The notes: generated by a model from the letters alone, not told the origin. Counted from the stretch's first letter, positions 1-11,830 are shown. The stretch is 64,000 nt of DNA from Toxorhynchites rutilus septentrionalis (GCF_029784135.1 NC_073746.1:15700416-15764415), one strand, 5' to 3'. Numbers and translations: made by a program.

Positions 1-577
1 TGAAGGGGGCGCTCCGCTTTCCTCAAGAGCAGATCGCTTGCCACAACATGTACTTTTTGGCAAACTTGGATAGTTTCTGCTTGCGATTCTCCTCCGGAAC
101 GCTGAATTTGTCCTCTGCGGAGAAGAACAACAGGCCCGGCAGCTGACGAAAGTCCGCTTTGACGTAGGTTTCGTCGTCCATTACCAGGCAATGCGGCTTC
201 GTCAGCATTTCGGTGTACAGCTTCCGGGCACGCGTCTTCCCCACCATGTTTTGCCTTTCGTCGCGGTTAGGAGCCTTCTGAACCTTGTATGTACGCAGGC
301 CCTCCCGCTGCTTGGTCCGCTGGACGAACGAACTTCTCGGATCACGTCTAAACTGCTTAACTACGCGCTTGTGATCTTTTTCACTGGCGGAGCATCCATT
401 TTTGCCGTTCTTCACCTTCCGGTTGATGGTTAGGTTCTCGAAGTATCGTTTTAGTACTCTGCTGACCGTGGATTGGACGATTCCCAGCATCTTACAGATG
501 TCCCGATGTGACAACTCCGGATTCTCGAAATGAGTGCACAGGATTAATTCACGACGCTCTTTTTCGTTCGACGACAT
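1..577 (-). pseudogene. Tc1/mariner-type transposase, N-terminal part, cut by window edge
   Basis: Cut-and-paste DNA transposase of the Tc1/mariner superfamily. The protein starts at an ATG at 577 and reads leftward for 184 codons. Residues about 1-60 look like a helix-turn-helix (LSHRDICKMLGIVQSTVSRVL). A second basic segment follows (SEKDHKRVVKQFRRDPRSSF), and the first catalytic aspartate region (CLVMDDETYVKADF) lies near residue 130. An in-frame TGA at 23-25 interrupts it after WQAICS. The same frame then stays open to the window edge (GKRSAPF), so the gene has a nonsense mutation and the rest lies outside. The terminus near 729 has the form expected of this superfamily. Which mosquito Tc1/mariner lineage (for example DD37E) this is cannot be decided without the second half of the catalytic triad. 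Confidence 0.8.
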
Positions 578-683
578 TTTTCCAAATTTACGAAAAATTG
601 TCAGTGCAGCATGGCTAACGTGGTCTATACACTCTTATCTGATTATAAGCGAAAGCTGAAGATATAATTCCTAAAAATTAAAT

Positions 684-731
684 TTCTACAGCGTTTTTTC
701 CGTGATGCAATTTGATGTGACACACCCTTTA
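684..731. repeat. Terminal inverted repeat of the left-edge Tc1/mariner element
   Basis: About 110-150 bp upstream of the transposase ATG the sequence, read on the minus strand, begins TTAAAGGGTGTGTCACATC and continues into an A/T-rich stretch. An AGGGTGTGTC-type terminus next to a TA dinucleotide (730-731) is typical of mosquito Tc1/mariner elements. The partner repeat would lie left of the window, so this end is not confirmed by pairing. Confidence 0.55.
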
Positions 732-1038
732 AGTCATAATTTCACTGGCGGAGGTGAAGCGATATATGCGTGTTGCCTATCACAGGATAAGCACGTCATT
801 TGCAATTGCCCCCAAATACCAGGAGAGAGACCTGTACGAAATGCCGACAAGCATCATAGACGCGATGGGAAACGATCACCGTAGAATTGTTGTTTGGATT
901 ATTTTCTTCAAATATACCGTAACCATATTCTGCGCAGTTAAGATTTCCGTGCCAAAATCTATAGCATCGTGTCTGAATCGTGATGCAGTTGCGTTAAATT
1001 TTGCGCTAGAACGCTCAGAAGTGCAGTGAAAAAGCTCG
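732..1038. other. Unassigned spacer
   Basis: About 300 bp between the mariner terminus and the foldback element. Two overlapping short reading frames exist on the plus strand, but neither shows a recognisable motif or splice context. It is presumably intron sequence of the synthetase gene whose last exon lies downstream. I see no feature in it. Confidence 0.4.
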
Positions 1039-1256
1039 ATGCATTTAAGTAGAAATTAGCATCTAGAGCTGGACGGTTATTCTCTAAACAAAAACTGTCT
1101 TCGACAAAGTTGTTGCATATTTATTTTATTTTATTTTTAATATTTCTTCAACTGACTTTTTTTTGTCTTATTGAACATTTCAATTCCTATACTCTACGAA
1201 CAAAATTTCACAAAATAAACAATACAAACAGTTATCGTCTTGAATAGAGTCGTTGT

Positions 1257-1271
1257 TGAAACGTCTTAGTA
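1257..1271. repeat. Target-site duplication, left copy, of the first I-clade LINE
   Basis: The 15 bases tgaaacgtcttagta occur here and again at 7222-7236, exactly flanking the I-clade element. The duplicated sequence belongs to the C-terminal codons of the CR1-like ORF2. Confidence 0.9.
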
Positions 1272-1599
1272 TTTTTTTTTTTATTAAATCGTTTATTTTT
1301 ACAGGCTCAGTTACATAAGTTTAAAGGAGCCAAACTCCTATCTGTATAGTTACAAGTATATATAAACATTTTTTATTAATTCTAATGTTAATGAAGTAGA
1401 GAACCGATTACTCGCGGCTTGCTCGAGTTTAGAAGGGTGACATTTTGTTTCAGGAAAAGGATGGGATATAAGGATATGTTGACAATGTTCACACTCACAT
1501 TCGCACTCACATTCATCATACTCAATTCTTAAGCCTATCTTATATCTAACATGTATTTACATTTCAAAGGAAAAGGAGAATAGAAGGATATAAGGACAA
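1272..1599 (-). other. 3' UTR of I-clade LINE copy 1
   Basis: AT-rich non-coding stretch between the ORF2 stop (1600) and the 3' terminus. It contains the block ccgattactcgcgg that recurs, diverged, at about 13134-13245. No coding signal was seen. Confidence 0.7.
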
Positions 1600-4500
1600 T
1601 CACACACAAAGATCGATAGCTTTCAGAAAGACATATATTTGGGACATGTAATCAAGGTCTAACCCAGCCAACACATCTCTCACCGGCACATTGGGCTGCC
1701 TTCCTCTAGCCCGAAGAGAGTTTTCTAAATTCGATCTGGCAACAAGATACTCCTCGCACGACCAAACAACGTGTTCGATGTCGTGGTAACCTTGGCCACA
1801 GGCACAGATATTGCCATCGGCAAGATTAAAACGAAAGAGTAGCGCGTCTAACGAACAGTGATTGGACATGAGTCGAGAGAAGGTGCGAATAAAGTCCCGA
1901 CTTGAGTCCAGACTTTTGAACCATGGTTTGAGGCTAACCTTAGGGATAATCGAGTGAAGCCACCGACCCAATTCATCTTCGTTCCACTTACGTTGCCAGT
2001 TAGCGATGGTATTTTTACGGACTAAAGAATAAAATTCATTGAAAGCGATTTGACGCTGATAAATATCGCCTTCAATTGCACCTACCTTTGCCAATGAGTC
2101 AGCCCTCTCGTTACCCGGAATTGAACAATGTGAAGGGACCCAGACAAAGGTAATGACATAACAGCGTCTGGTTAAAGCACTCAAATTTTCTCGTATTCTC
2201 AAGGAAGTACGGCGAGTGCTTTTCCGGCCTCACTGAACGGATAGCTTCGACAGAGCTAAGACTATCCGTTACAATGTAATAGTGTTCAACAGGTCGTGAG
2301 GCGACGCTGTCCAGCGCCCAATGTATTGCTGCCAATTCAGCAATATACACAGAGCAAGGATTCTGAAGACTGTGGGAGGTGCTAAAAATTTCGTTGAACA
2401 CTCCAAATCCTGTGGACTCATTCATAGAGGACCCATCAGTAAAGTACATATTATCACAATTGACACGCCCATACTTTGCATTGAAGATCGTAGGAACGAT
2501 CCCCGATCGATGATAATCTGGAATTCCATGGATTTTCTCCTTCATGAACAGATCAAAATGTACAGAGAAATTGATGTAGTCAGGGAAACAAACACGGTTG
2601 GGAATATACGAAGAAGAAACAACCTGCATGGAGATGAATTCATGATATGTACTCATGAATCCGGAGCGAAAATTTAGCTCGATAAGCTGTTCAAAATTTC
2701 CGATCACCACTGGATTCATAACCTTACACCGGATGAGGAACCGAAGAGATAGTAAATTGAAGCGATCTTTTAGTGGGAGTACGCCTGCCAAAACCTCGAG
2801 ACTCAGGGTATGCGTTGAGGGCATACATCCCAACGCAATACGGAGACAAAGACACTGAATTCGCTCGAGTTTAATGAGGTGTGTTTTGGCAGCTGATTGA
2901 AAACAGAAACTGCCATACTCCATCACTGAGAGAATAGTTGTTCGATACAACATTATAAGATCTTCGGGATGGGCTCCCCACCAGGTGCCGGTAATTGCAC
3001 GGAGAAAGTTTATTCTTTGTTGGCATTTTTTACTCAGATACCTAATATGGGCCCCCCAAGTACATTCGGAGTCGAACCAGACCCCAAGATACTTGAATGA
3101 CATAGCATGAGTGATCGGTTTACCCAAAAGTTGAAAAAACCACCATCTCTGTTTTCTCCGTGGAGAATTCGATCCCTAGCCCAATGGCCCAGGTTGAAAA
3201 ATTGTTCAAAGTATCTTGTAAGGGTTCTTGCAGGTCGGATTCGTTTGATCCTACGACAGACACCACTCCGTCATCTGCAAGTTGTCTTAGGCTGCAATTT
3301 TGTGTAAGACAATTGTCGATGTCGCTTACATAGAAGTTGTACAAAAGGGGGCTTAAACATGAGCCCTGGGGGAGGCCCATGTAGGAGACCCGACTTACTG
3401 TCGAATCCCCGTGAGAAAAATTCAACTGTTTCTCACAAAGCAAGTTATATAACATATTATCCAACAGAGGCGGTAGACCCCGAGAGTGTAATTTGTCTGA
3501 CAAAACCTCTATTGAAACAGAATCAAAGGCCCCCTTTATGTCCAAGAATACTGAAGCCATTTGTTTTTTTTCGGCGTAAGCCATTTGAATTTCTGAAGAA
3601 AGCAACGCAAGACAATCATTCGTCCCCTTGCCCCTGCGGAACCCATATTGTGTATCTGAGAGTAAGCCATTCGTTTCAACCCATCGATCAAGGCGAAACA
3701 AGACCATTTTCTCCAACAATTTCCGTATACAAGACAGCATTGCTATTGGGCGGTACGAATTGAAGTCGGACGCGGGTTTTCCGGGTTTTTGAATAGCTAT
3801 AATTCGCACTTGTCTCCAATCATCTGGAACAATATTATGCTCCAGAAACCGATTGAATAAATTCAACAAGCGATGTTTCGCCACAACAGGGAGGTTTTTT
3901 AGCAAGTTGAACTTAATTCTATCCGTTCCTGGAGCCGAATTGTTACAAGAAAGGAGAGCAAGAGAGAATTCTACCATCGAAAACTCGGAATCAAGATCGC
4001 ACCTATCTTGTGGTATATCTCGAACAATTTTTTGCACAGGAGCGGAATCGGGACAAACCTTCCGTGCAAAATTAAAAATCCATCGATGTGAATATTCTTC
4101 GCTTTCATTCGATGAAGAGCGATTTCTCTTGTTTCGAGCCACTTTCCATAATTTTTTCATTGACGTTTCTCGTGACAAACCTCCCATGAAATTTCGCCAA
4201 TAAGCACGTTTTTTCCCTTTGATCAAGTTTTTAAATTGATTTTCAAGGTCCAAATACGTTTGAAAATTCTCAATGGTTCCACGTTTCCGAAAAGCTTTAA
4301 ATGCGTTCGATTTATCCTGACAAAGCTTGGAACATTGGCTATCCCACCATGGATTGGGAGGCCTTTGACGAAAAGTGGAGCCTGGGATGGGTTTCGTTTG
4401 AGCGCGAACCGCGCTGTCATATATCAAACGAGAAAGGAAGTTATACTTCTCCAATGGAGGCAAACCATCTCTGGAATTGATGGCTAGAGCAATTGCGTCC

Positions 4501-5249
4501 GCATATTTTTTCCAGTCAATGTGTCTTGTGAGGTCATATGCCATGTTTATAGATTCAGAAGAATTCGAACCAATGGTGATGGAAATTTTGATTGGCAAGT
4601 GGTCACTGCCGTTGGGGTCCTGGATTACATTCCACTTGCAATCTAACGATAGTGAATTCGAGCAAAGCGAGAGGTCAAGAGCACTTGGGTTAGCAGGAGG
4701 TTTAGGTACACGTGTTGTTTCCCCAGTGTTCAAAACGGTCATATTGAAGCTGTTACAAAGGTCATATATCAACAATGAACGATTGTCGTCGTACTGTTCC
4801 CCCCTGGCAGTTCCGTGAGAGTTGAAGTCTCCCAATATCAATCGTGGCTCAGGAAGGAGTGAGCACATGTCAACAAATTGATTGCGGCTAACCGCAGCTC
4901 TCGGAGGCCAATACAAGCTGACAATACAGAGGTCTTTGCCTCTGATGTTTGCATGACAAGCAACAGCTTCGATCCCTCCAATAGGTGGAAGGTCGATTCG
5001 AAAAAATTAGTGGCACTTATTGATTCCCAATAGTACCCCTCCGTATCTGTCATCGCGGTCCATGCGTATAATATTAAAATCGTGGAAAGAGATATCATCT
5101 CGCGAAGAAAGCCAAGTTTCGGACAGAGCAAAAACATCACAATTGAAGTTATGAATTAAAAATTTGAATGTATCCAATTTAGGGATAAGACTACGACAAT
5201 TCCACTGTAAAACAGTGATATCTCCGACCTCTCTATTTAAATTAGACAT
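1600..5249 (-). pseudogene. I-clade ORF2 copy 1: endonuclease, reverse transcriptase and RNase H
   Basis: Polyprotein that nicks target DNA and reverse-transcribes the element RNA. In order: an AP-type endonuclease (QWNCRSLIPKL, SETWLS, LILGDFNSHG, SDHLPI); a reverse transcriptase (GLPQGSCLSPLLYNFYV, then LRQLADDGVV, with LADD where YADD is usual); RNase H (YFTDGSS, ELAAIHWALD, IVTDSLSS, WVPSHCSIPGNERAD); and a C-terminal Cys/His cluster (CACGQGYHDIEHVVWSC). Breaks: an in-frame TAA at 5007-5009 inside the endonuclease; a deletion of about 32 nt relative to copy 2 near 3127, between the RT palm and thumb, with frameshift; and a further frameshift near 2205 within RNase H. The start ATG (5247-5249) overlaps the end of ORF1 by 8 nt. 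Both copies share LADD, so it is a family trait rather than a mutation. Confidence 0.9.
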
Positions 5250-6810
5250 CAAGAGAGATAATCATTGCAAGGAGGGGCCATGTTTGCATCAATTGTTGCA
5301 AAATTGTCTTTAACACTGGAAGCATTGAAATGACAATGGTTCTGATGGAGTCGGAAACATTAAAACACTTGAAGATTTGTTCCAAAAGGTCAGACAACTT
5401 TATAAATCCCGATTGGGAAGTTGAACTGGACGGAAAAACAGGGACAGTTTGGGTTTTTGATGTCGCCTCGAGTGCTGGGCCATTCGAAGGTGAATTATTC
5501 CCACGGAAACCAGGAGGAACCTGATTTTGCTTGTCCGCTGCACTCGATTTTTTAGGCATGCTAACAGGGGGTATCACCGGAGGGGCTTGTCCTTGAACTT
5601 TGGGAGTGGTCACATTTTTGCGCCGGGGATTCCCTTGGAAAATGAACGGTGTGCCCCCGTTAGCTGTGTCCGCTTCTATTTCGTCAACGGGCAACGTGGC
5701 GAAAACATTTTGTGTGTTGATTGGTTGTTGTTGTTGGGCCAGTGGAGAAGCGCCCTTTAAAATATCCGCAAAAGTGCGTTTCGAGCGTTCCTTCAAAGAG
5801 CGCTTCTGTTTCTCCCAGCGACTCTGGTAAGTTTCACAAACTGAGAGCTCGTGTGGGGATCCCCCGCAATATGGACATTTATGCTCAGTCGCACTGCAGG
5901 ATTTCCCCTCATGTTGCTCTCCGCAAGTGGCACAGCGCTCCTTGTTGGCACAATAATCTGAAGTGTGACCAACTGACTTGCATTTTTGGCAAATCATGGG
6001 CTTTGGCACGAAGAGTCGCACAGGCAATCTCAATTTGCCCACCATGACGTAGTCAGGTAGAGCGGAACCAGCAAAAGTTACTCGAAACGAGTCTGACGGC
6101 GTGAATTTAATTTTTCCCTCTTCTTGGGATACTTTTCCTAGTTGGCGGCTGTCCAAAATTTTAACACCCACCAACGGGAGTCTTTTAAATTTACCAACTC
6201 CTTCTTTTATCATTTCGCACGTCAGACCAGTTTCAGTTACCACCCCCGAGATTTCTACGTCATGGGAGGGCACGTAGACGCGATACTCTAGGGAGAATCT
6301 CTCGTCGATCACAATTGCATTCGCGTGTTTCCGATCACTCACGACAACACGCAGTTTGTTCGGTCTAACCTTAGAGATTTCGACCACGGAGGATTATAAT
6401 CTTGCCAGATCTTTCGAAACCTGAATGACATTAATTGACTTTCCTTTTGGTTTAGGCCGGAAAAAAACAACCCATGGACCAGCTCCAAGTGCATCGTCTG
6501 GATAGACCTTGACACGAGGAGAGGAAACAACTGAGGGGGAGGACGAGGTCGATTGTTGAACGGGAGCGGGATCAGTAGGGCTGGGAGGCAAGTTCGGTAG
6601 TAGAGCGGAAGCGGGAGCGGGAGATTGAGGGGGCGAAGAGGAAAAATTTGCCAATTTTCTTGAGGGGGGCTTGTTAAGGTAGATTACCTCTTTCTCTGAA
6701 GAGACATCTTCTGAGGGGGGAACGCGTTTAAGCGACTTCCCAGCCCCCGTTGTAGCTAGTGAGGAGGAAACAGTAGTTTCAATCTCCATGTCAACATGAC
6801 CTTCTGCCAT
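5242..6810 (-). pseudogene. I-clade ORF1 (gag-like RNA-binding protein), copy 1
   Basis: Nucleic-acid-binding protein that packages LINE RNA. From the ATG at 6810 the reading frame covers 523 codons. It has an acidic, proline/serine-rich N-terminus, then a folded segment (LRVVVSDRKHANAI...), three CCHC-type knuckles in a row (CQKCKSVGHTSDYC, CATCGEQHEGKSC, CPYCGGSPHELSVC), a basic KRSLKERSKRTFADIL segment, and a hydrophobic tail. One in-frame TAA at 6394-6396 interrupts it after SKDLARL; the frame is otherwise open on both sides. Copy 2 encodes the same segment without a stop, which supports a point mutation here. Its stop codon overlaps the ORF2 start. Confidence 0.85.
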
Positions 6811-7221
6811 TACGGCAGATATAAAATAATATAATTTTTATTTTTTTTTGTATTTCTAAACCTAATATATATTATACCTAAATCGCACACCAATGCGAAT
6901 GAAATGAAACGTTGTCCCAATCGAACCGCGTGGCAATCGCTCGGCACAGATGCAACGGTATATCGCACAACAACACGATGATGGAATCGATGACGATGCT
7001 AAAGACACACACAGCGATGATACGGCACACGCACCGCGTCCGCCGTGGAGGACTTCTTCCTCACGCTGGTAGTGATTACTGCTCTCCTCACTCGCGCAAT
7101 AAAGAGAACCCCGTTAGGGCGAAATAACTTCACCAGCCACGAACTGATAACGGTATAATCTCCACTCTATAATAGACGCGAACAAATTTGCGACCGATGT
7201 CTTCGGACTGCGCGAGCTGAA
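6811..7221 (-). promoter_or_regulatory. 5' UTR and presumed internal promoter of I-clade copy 1
   Basis: About 410 bp between the 5' terminus fixed by the target duplication and the gag ATG. The element begins, on the minus strand, TCAGCTCGCGCAGTCCGAAG, rich in the CAGT/GTCG-type words found at the start of many insect LINEs with downstream promoters. That it acts as an internal promoter is known for such LINEs generally and is inferred here. It contains several CGATGG/ATCG-type short repeats and no reading frame of note. Confidence 0.5.
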
Positions 7222-7236
7222 TGAAACGTCTTAGTA
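7222..7236. repeat. Target-site duplication, right copy, of the first I-clade LINE
   Basis: Identical 15-mer to 1257-1271 (tgaaacgtcttagta). Confidence 0.9.
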
Positions 7237-10149
7237 GTCAAGTAAAAATCAAATAGCTCAAAATTGTCATTAAAAATACTGCACATATATCGAATTGGTT
7301 CATGTTGTGCATATTCTACATTTCGTGTACCAAGCTGTAAGAAATTTCGCTGTCGCAGTCTTCTCTCTGGTACATAGAAATTGATTTCGGCGAGGATATT
7401 CGGGTCATCAATTTCTCCTTTCAGCACTTTCGCCATAAAACTGCTTGAGCTACAGATCATCGTTTTTCAAGTGTTTGAAGACCGAGAAGCTAGCACCGAT
7501 CCTCGTACGGCGGCAAGTTAAGCGGATCTATCCACGGGAGAGAGCGGAGAACGTATCGAACGAATTTCCGCTGCACTGCTTCAATCCTGGCAATCCAATT
7601 AGCGTGGTATGGACACCAAGCAACCACACTTGCCTCCAAAATAGATCTCACCAATGAACAATATAGAGATCGTAGGCATAAAGGATCCCGGAACTCTGTT
7701 GAGATTTTGAAAATGAATCCAAGTTGCCTATTTGCTCTAGAAATAACGTCACTATAGTGTATTCGAAATGTCAGGCCACTATCCAGTATAACGCCCAAGT
7801 CTCGTACTTGAGCTACTCTTGCCAGAGATTGTCCTGCGATGGAGTAGTCAAATACAATTGGTTTGGTCTTTCGATGGAAGGAAATGATGCTACATTTTGA
7901 GATGCTGACTGTCATGAAATTGTGAGTGCACCACATTTCAAAACGATCTACCATTCTTTGAAGTTCCAAACAATCGTGCAGGCTCCTTATAATCATATAT
8001 ATCTTAACGTCGTCTGCATAAAATGTCCGGCATCCAGGTGGAAGGATTATGTCGATTTCGTTTATGTATAATACGAATAGCAGTGGCCCTAAATTGCTCC
8101 CCTGTGGTACTCCGGATGAGTTGGAAAATGTTTCAGATAATTCAGATCCGATTTTGACACACAGCATGCGATCACACAGGTAGGATCTGAACCATGTGAC
8201 GAAAGCGGGAGACATTCCAATTTTCGCCAGCCTTGCTAATAATATCCCATGATCAACACGATCGAACGCTGCTTTGAGATCCGTATAGATAGCGTCGATT
8301 TGAGCACCAGAATTCATGCCACGTAAGCATGTGGTGATGAATTGAACAAGATTCGTTGATACAGATCGCTTTGGAAAGAATCCGTGTTGTTCAGTGGAGA
8401 TGTAGCGTTGAGAGCTGGCAAACATTGCATCATAAACGATGATCTCGAATACTTTCGAAGTAGCACAAAGTGATGTGATACCACGGTAATTTCCAATGTC
8501 AGCCTTATCACCTTTTTTGTGCACTGGGAACATGATAGAAAATTTCCAACAAGTGGGAAAATTGCCTTGGTCCAGAGAAGCTCTATATAAAACAGCCAGA
8601 GGATATACAAGAGCGTCAGCACAGTTTTTCAATACACAGGCCGGAGTTCCATCAGGGCCAATAGAGTTGGAAGCCTTCAATTTGTCTATGGCTGATTTTA
8701 CGTGGTGCACTGAGATTTCAAAAGTATTGAGCTCGATTACATCCCTAGGAGTTTCATCAAGTGCGGCAATTATTTGAGAACTCGATGCAACTGAATTGTT
8801 GAATGCAGTCTGGAAGTGTTCCGCGAAAAGGTTACATTTTCTCGGCTGCGTGCTGGTGTGCCTATCATCGAGATGCATTTCCACAGGCAAACCATTTTCC
8901 TTTCTTTTGGAATTCACGAAAGACCAAAATTGCTTCGGGTTCCTACGAAGGTTGCGCTGGGTACGAGTCACGTAACGCTTGTAAAGAGGACGGTTGTACA
9001 GTCGATAACGATTACTGGCTTTCGTGAAGGCGACTTTCAACATTGGACAGCGGGAACGACAATAAGTTCGCAGAGCATATGATCTCATTCGTTTTAGCTG
9101 CCGTAATCGACGATTGGACCACGGTTTGGGGGATGTCGACGAAGAGGAACACAATTAGCAATAGCTTGATTTACTTTTTCGTTGAAGTAATCAACTGCGT
9201 CATCTATACTGGTTGCGATTTCGAGGGTTTGCCAGTCAATCTCAAGAAGTCTCTCACGCAATAGGTTGTAGTCAGCACGATTGAAGTCCAGGCTTTATAG
9301 ATCAATGACATCCACGAATACTGTGGGCAGTTGCATCTCAACAGTTAGTTCCAGGGCGGGATGATAACGATCGAGCTCGATCAGTGGCTCAGCTGCATTG
9401 CAAACGGTACTTCTATTTATGATGCTATCATTAACCAACGCAAAATCAAGAATACGGGAGTTTTGATTAGCAATGGGATTGATTTGAGTAAGGCCATTTA
9501 GGCTGAGTCCGTCCAGCAAAATTGAGCAAGATGGTGAGAATCGTGATTGCAGAATATCGATGACCGGAAGGTGGTGGGGTAAGCTTGACCAAACCAGATT
9601 GGATTGGTTGTAGTCTCCGAATTGAATCACGCTATCTGAGACATTCAAGTTCGAAAGAATAGCTTCAAGAGAACTGATATGGTTTTTAATGTCAATAACA
9701 TTTGCTATTCGATCAGGTGGTAAATAGATCACTCCGATGTTGGCATTACCGGTGGGTGTCTTTATCCTAATCCATAACTGATCCAATGTATCGCATACAG
9801 GTGTAGGATCTAAGCAACAACTCAAACGACAAGATGCGGCAATGAGAACACCACCACCCCGGGATTTAGCCCTATTTTTAGGGCTTCGATCGGTTCGAAA
9901 AACGGTGTACAAACTACCAAACAGTTGTGTAGATTGAATTCGGTCGTCGAGCCATGTCTCGGTGAGCACTATGACATCGTAACAAGAGTCATGTGCAGCA
10001 AGGAAGAAGTCGTCTATCTTAGTGCGCAGACCTCTAACGTTCTGGTAATAGATCTTTAATTGATGTTCAGCTATGACCAAATCATTCACGACAGGAGCCT
10101 CTTGTACCAGATCGCTGCAAACCAGAGACTCATGAAGGACAGAAATATT

Positions 10150-10530
10150 GTTACTGCTTGAGTACTTGCCTGGAATAGCAGGCTGGAAGTCCCCTTCTTC
10201 TATTCCATACACAGGTCCGACACGACTTCGACTATTTTCATCAACATACGGCGCGACTGTCACGGATGTAGAAGGGACTTCCAAAATGCTTTGAGTTGTG
10301 CGTCTCGGAGATGACCGGATGACCTCGTCAACATGGCAATTATGTCGATGGTTGCCTGGAAAAACAGGCTGGAAGACCCCTTCTCCTATTCCGTACACAG
10401 GTCCGAGACGACTTCGACTACTTTCATCAACATACGGCGCGACTGAGACGGATGTAGAAGGGGCTTCCATAATGCTAAGGGTATTGCGTCTCGGAAATGA
10501 TCGGAGAACCTCGTACTGACGATGAGCTTT
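10150..10530 (-). repeat. Tandem duplication of about 190 bp in CR1-like ORF2 N-terminus
   Basis: Two adjacent units (about 10165-10358 and 10359-10525) share blocks such as ggctggaag(t/a)ccccttct, acacaggtccga, catcaacatacggcgcgact and acggatgtagaaggg. In protein they appear as SVAPYVDESSRSRLGPVYGI and TVAPYVDENSRSRVGPVYGI. The period is close to a multiple of three and the frame stays open across both, so the duplication was tolerated or occurred in an active ancestor. Confidence 0.8.
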
Positions 10531-10641
10531 AGGCACGTCGGGTTCAGCTTCCATAAAGCTAAGTTCCGTGCATTTTGGTTCTAACGACGAATTTGAATGT
10601 GAGCTTGTCGGTATTGAAGGCTGAGGGCTAGCGAGTGATTG

Positions 10642-11830
10642 CTACTGGTTCCGTTCCAGCAGCTGTTGCTTCCTAGTAACTGGTTTTTTTTTATAAACAG
10701 CACATTCGTTGCTGTATGCCAAATGTTTCGTGCACAGGTTTAGTTTAAGTCTTTTGTTCGTCCTATCACAGTTTGCACAGCAAATCGTTTCCGATTGGCA
10801 CTCGTCTGTTTTATGGGCACCAGCACATTTCGCATAAGTCTCACTATTTGGGCAAATCGTACTTTTGTGATTGAAATCACAGCATTTGAAGCACCGAATG
10901 ATTCCAAAGCACCCTACAACTCGGCATCGTTCCCATCCAACATACACTCTCCCTAAATTAAGTAATGTTTCGTGGCTTTTGACATCGACTTCCACAACAA
11001 ATGTGAACGAGGAGTGATTTCCATAGCGTGTAATCAACTTCAACTTAATTTTTTCCGGTAAGTCATTCTGCTCCTCCAAAGCTGCGATCAACGTTTCTTC
11101 GGTCAACTTATCAGATACTCCTACAATTTTTAGCCTTGGTCGCATTGGTTTTGAAACAGTGACATCGTATTCTTTTCCGCATTTCTCTCTGACCGAATTC
11201 ACCAGGGGGCTAACAGTTTCGCCTGTTTTCACTTCCAGGATGATAGAGCCATCCCGTCCCTCGCGTACAGCATTAATTTTATTCGCAGAGCGATCGATTT
11301 TTTCTTTCAAACTCTGCTTGGTTGTTTCCGCCGATTGTTTCATATTCTTTGGTCTAACTATCACTACAGGCTCCATGTTTTTCTGTGCCTTTAAAGTTGG
11401 GTTTTCGCTCCTCAGAAGATCAGCATAAGTAGTTCGTTTTGCCTCGTTTTCTTTATTTTGCCCAGAAGTAGGGGCATGAAGGTCCTCACAAGTTCTAGGT
11501 CTCTTTCGCGAACGGAGATTGCTACTAGGTCCCAATGGAGTAAAAATATCCACTACTGTCTCGTTCATTTGACTACTTGCACTGTTCCGTTCATTTTCAG
11601 CTGCTTCCAGTCGATTAAATTTCTCCTTATTTTCTTCTCCCATCCTTCTGACTTCCTTCACTATTTTTCCAATTTCCGATTCCATTTTTTTATACACACA
11701 CTTTTCAACATCTTTCATATTTCTGTCCAACTTCTCTTCCCATTTTTGTGCACTTTCATTGATTTTCCCAAGAATTTCATTGCATTTTATCAGCACGTCA
11801 TTAGCATGGCTTGCTGCTTACGGCACCCAT
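10642..11830 (-). pseudogene. CR1-like ORF1 (gag-like, zinc-knuckle protein)
   Basis: RNA-binding protein of the LINE. The open frame runs from about 11796 to 10642. The N-terminal 100 residues are highly charged and coiled-coil-like (KWEEKLDRNMKDVEKCVYKK, RRMGEENKEKFNRLEAAENE). A KRPRT/KRTTYADLLR linker follows, then a folded RRM-like middle (PRLKIVGVSDKLTEETLIAA) and a C-terminal zinc-knuckle block (CFKCCDFNHKSTIC, then AKCAGAHKTDEC, then CANCDRTNKRLKLNLC). The second knuckle starts with Tyr where a Cys is expected. The likely original start is the ATG at 11828-11830 (MGAVSSKPC), now separated from the rest by a small frameshift. Confidence 0.75.

Larger units (their letters stand above)
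1272..7221 (-). mobile_element. I-clade non-LTR retrotransposon, copy 1, full length
   Basis: A 5.95-kb LINE transcribed leftward. In its own order it has a 5' UTR (7221-6811), ORF1 gag (6810-5242), ORF2 with endonuclease, reverse transcriptase and RNase H (5249-1600), and a 3' UTR ending at 1272 next to a T run. A perfect 15-bp target duplication frames it, so both ends are genuine. The RNase H domain and three-knuckle gag fit the I clade (MosquI-like elements of mosquitoes); this naming rests on motif reading. It inserted into the last codons of the CR1-like ORF2. Both ORFs carry disabling changes, so the copy is dead but fairly young. Confidence 0.85.
7222..10554 (-). pseudogene. CR1-like ORF2: endonuclease and reverse transcriptase
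   Basis: Read leftward from 10554. A linker of two repeated segments (about residues 10-115) precedes an AP-type endonuclease (KIYYQNVRGLRTKIDDFF, VLTETWLDD, GGGVLIA, YLPPD, QFGDYNQSN, LDFALVND) and a reverse transcriptase (NYRGITSLCATSKVFE, EQHGFFPKRS, SGVPQGSNLGPLLFVLYI, FYADDVKIYM, the last being the catalytic YADD). Disabling changes: TAA at 9295-9297, a frameshift at a GGGGG run near 9130, a stop at 7490-7492, and a further frameshift near 7445. The C-terminal codons continue through the target site and finish at TAA 1232-1234 on the other side of the inserted I element. No RNase H domain is present, unlike the I-clade copies. Confidence 0.85.

Noticed and set aside
4838..5140. Open frame of 100 codons on the minus strand overlapping the I-clade endonuclease
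   Set aside because: It is an alternative frame of the endonuclease. The true frame continues straight through the TAA at 5007 and matches copy 2.
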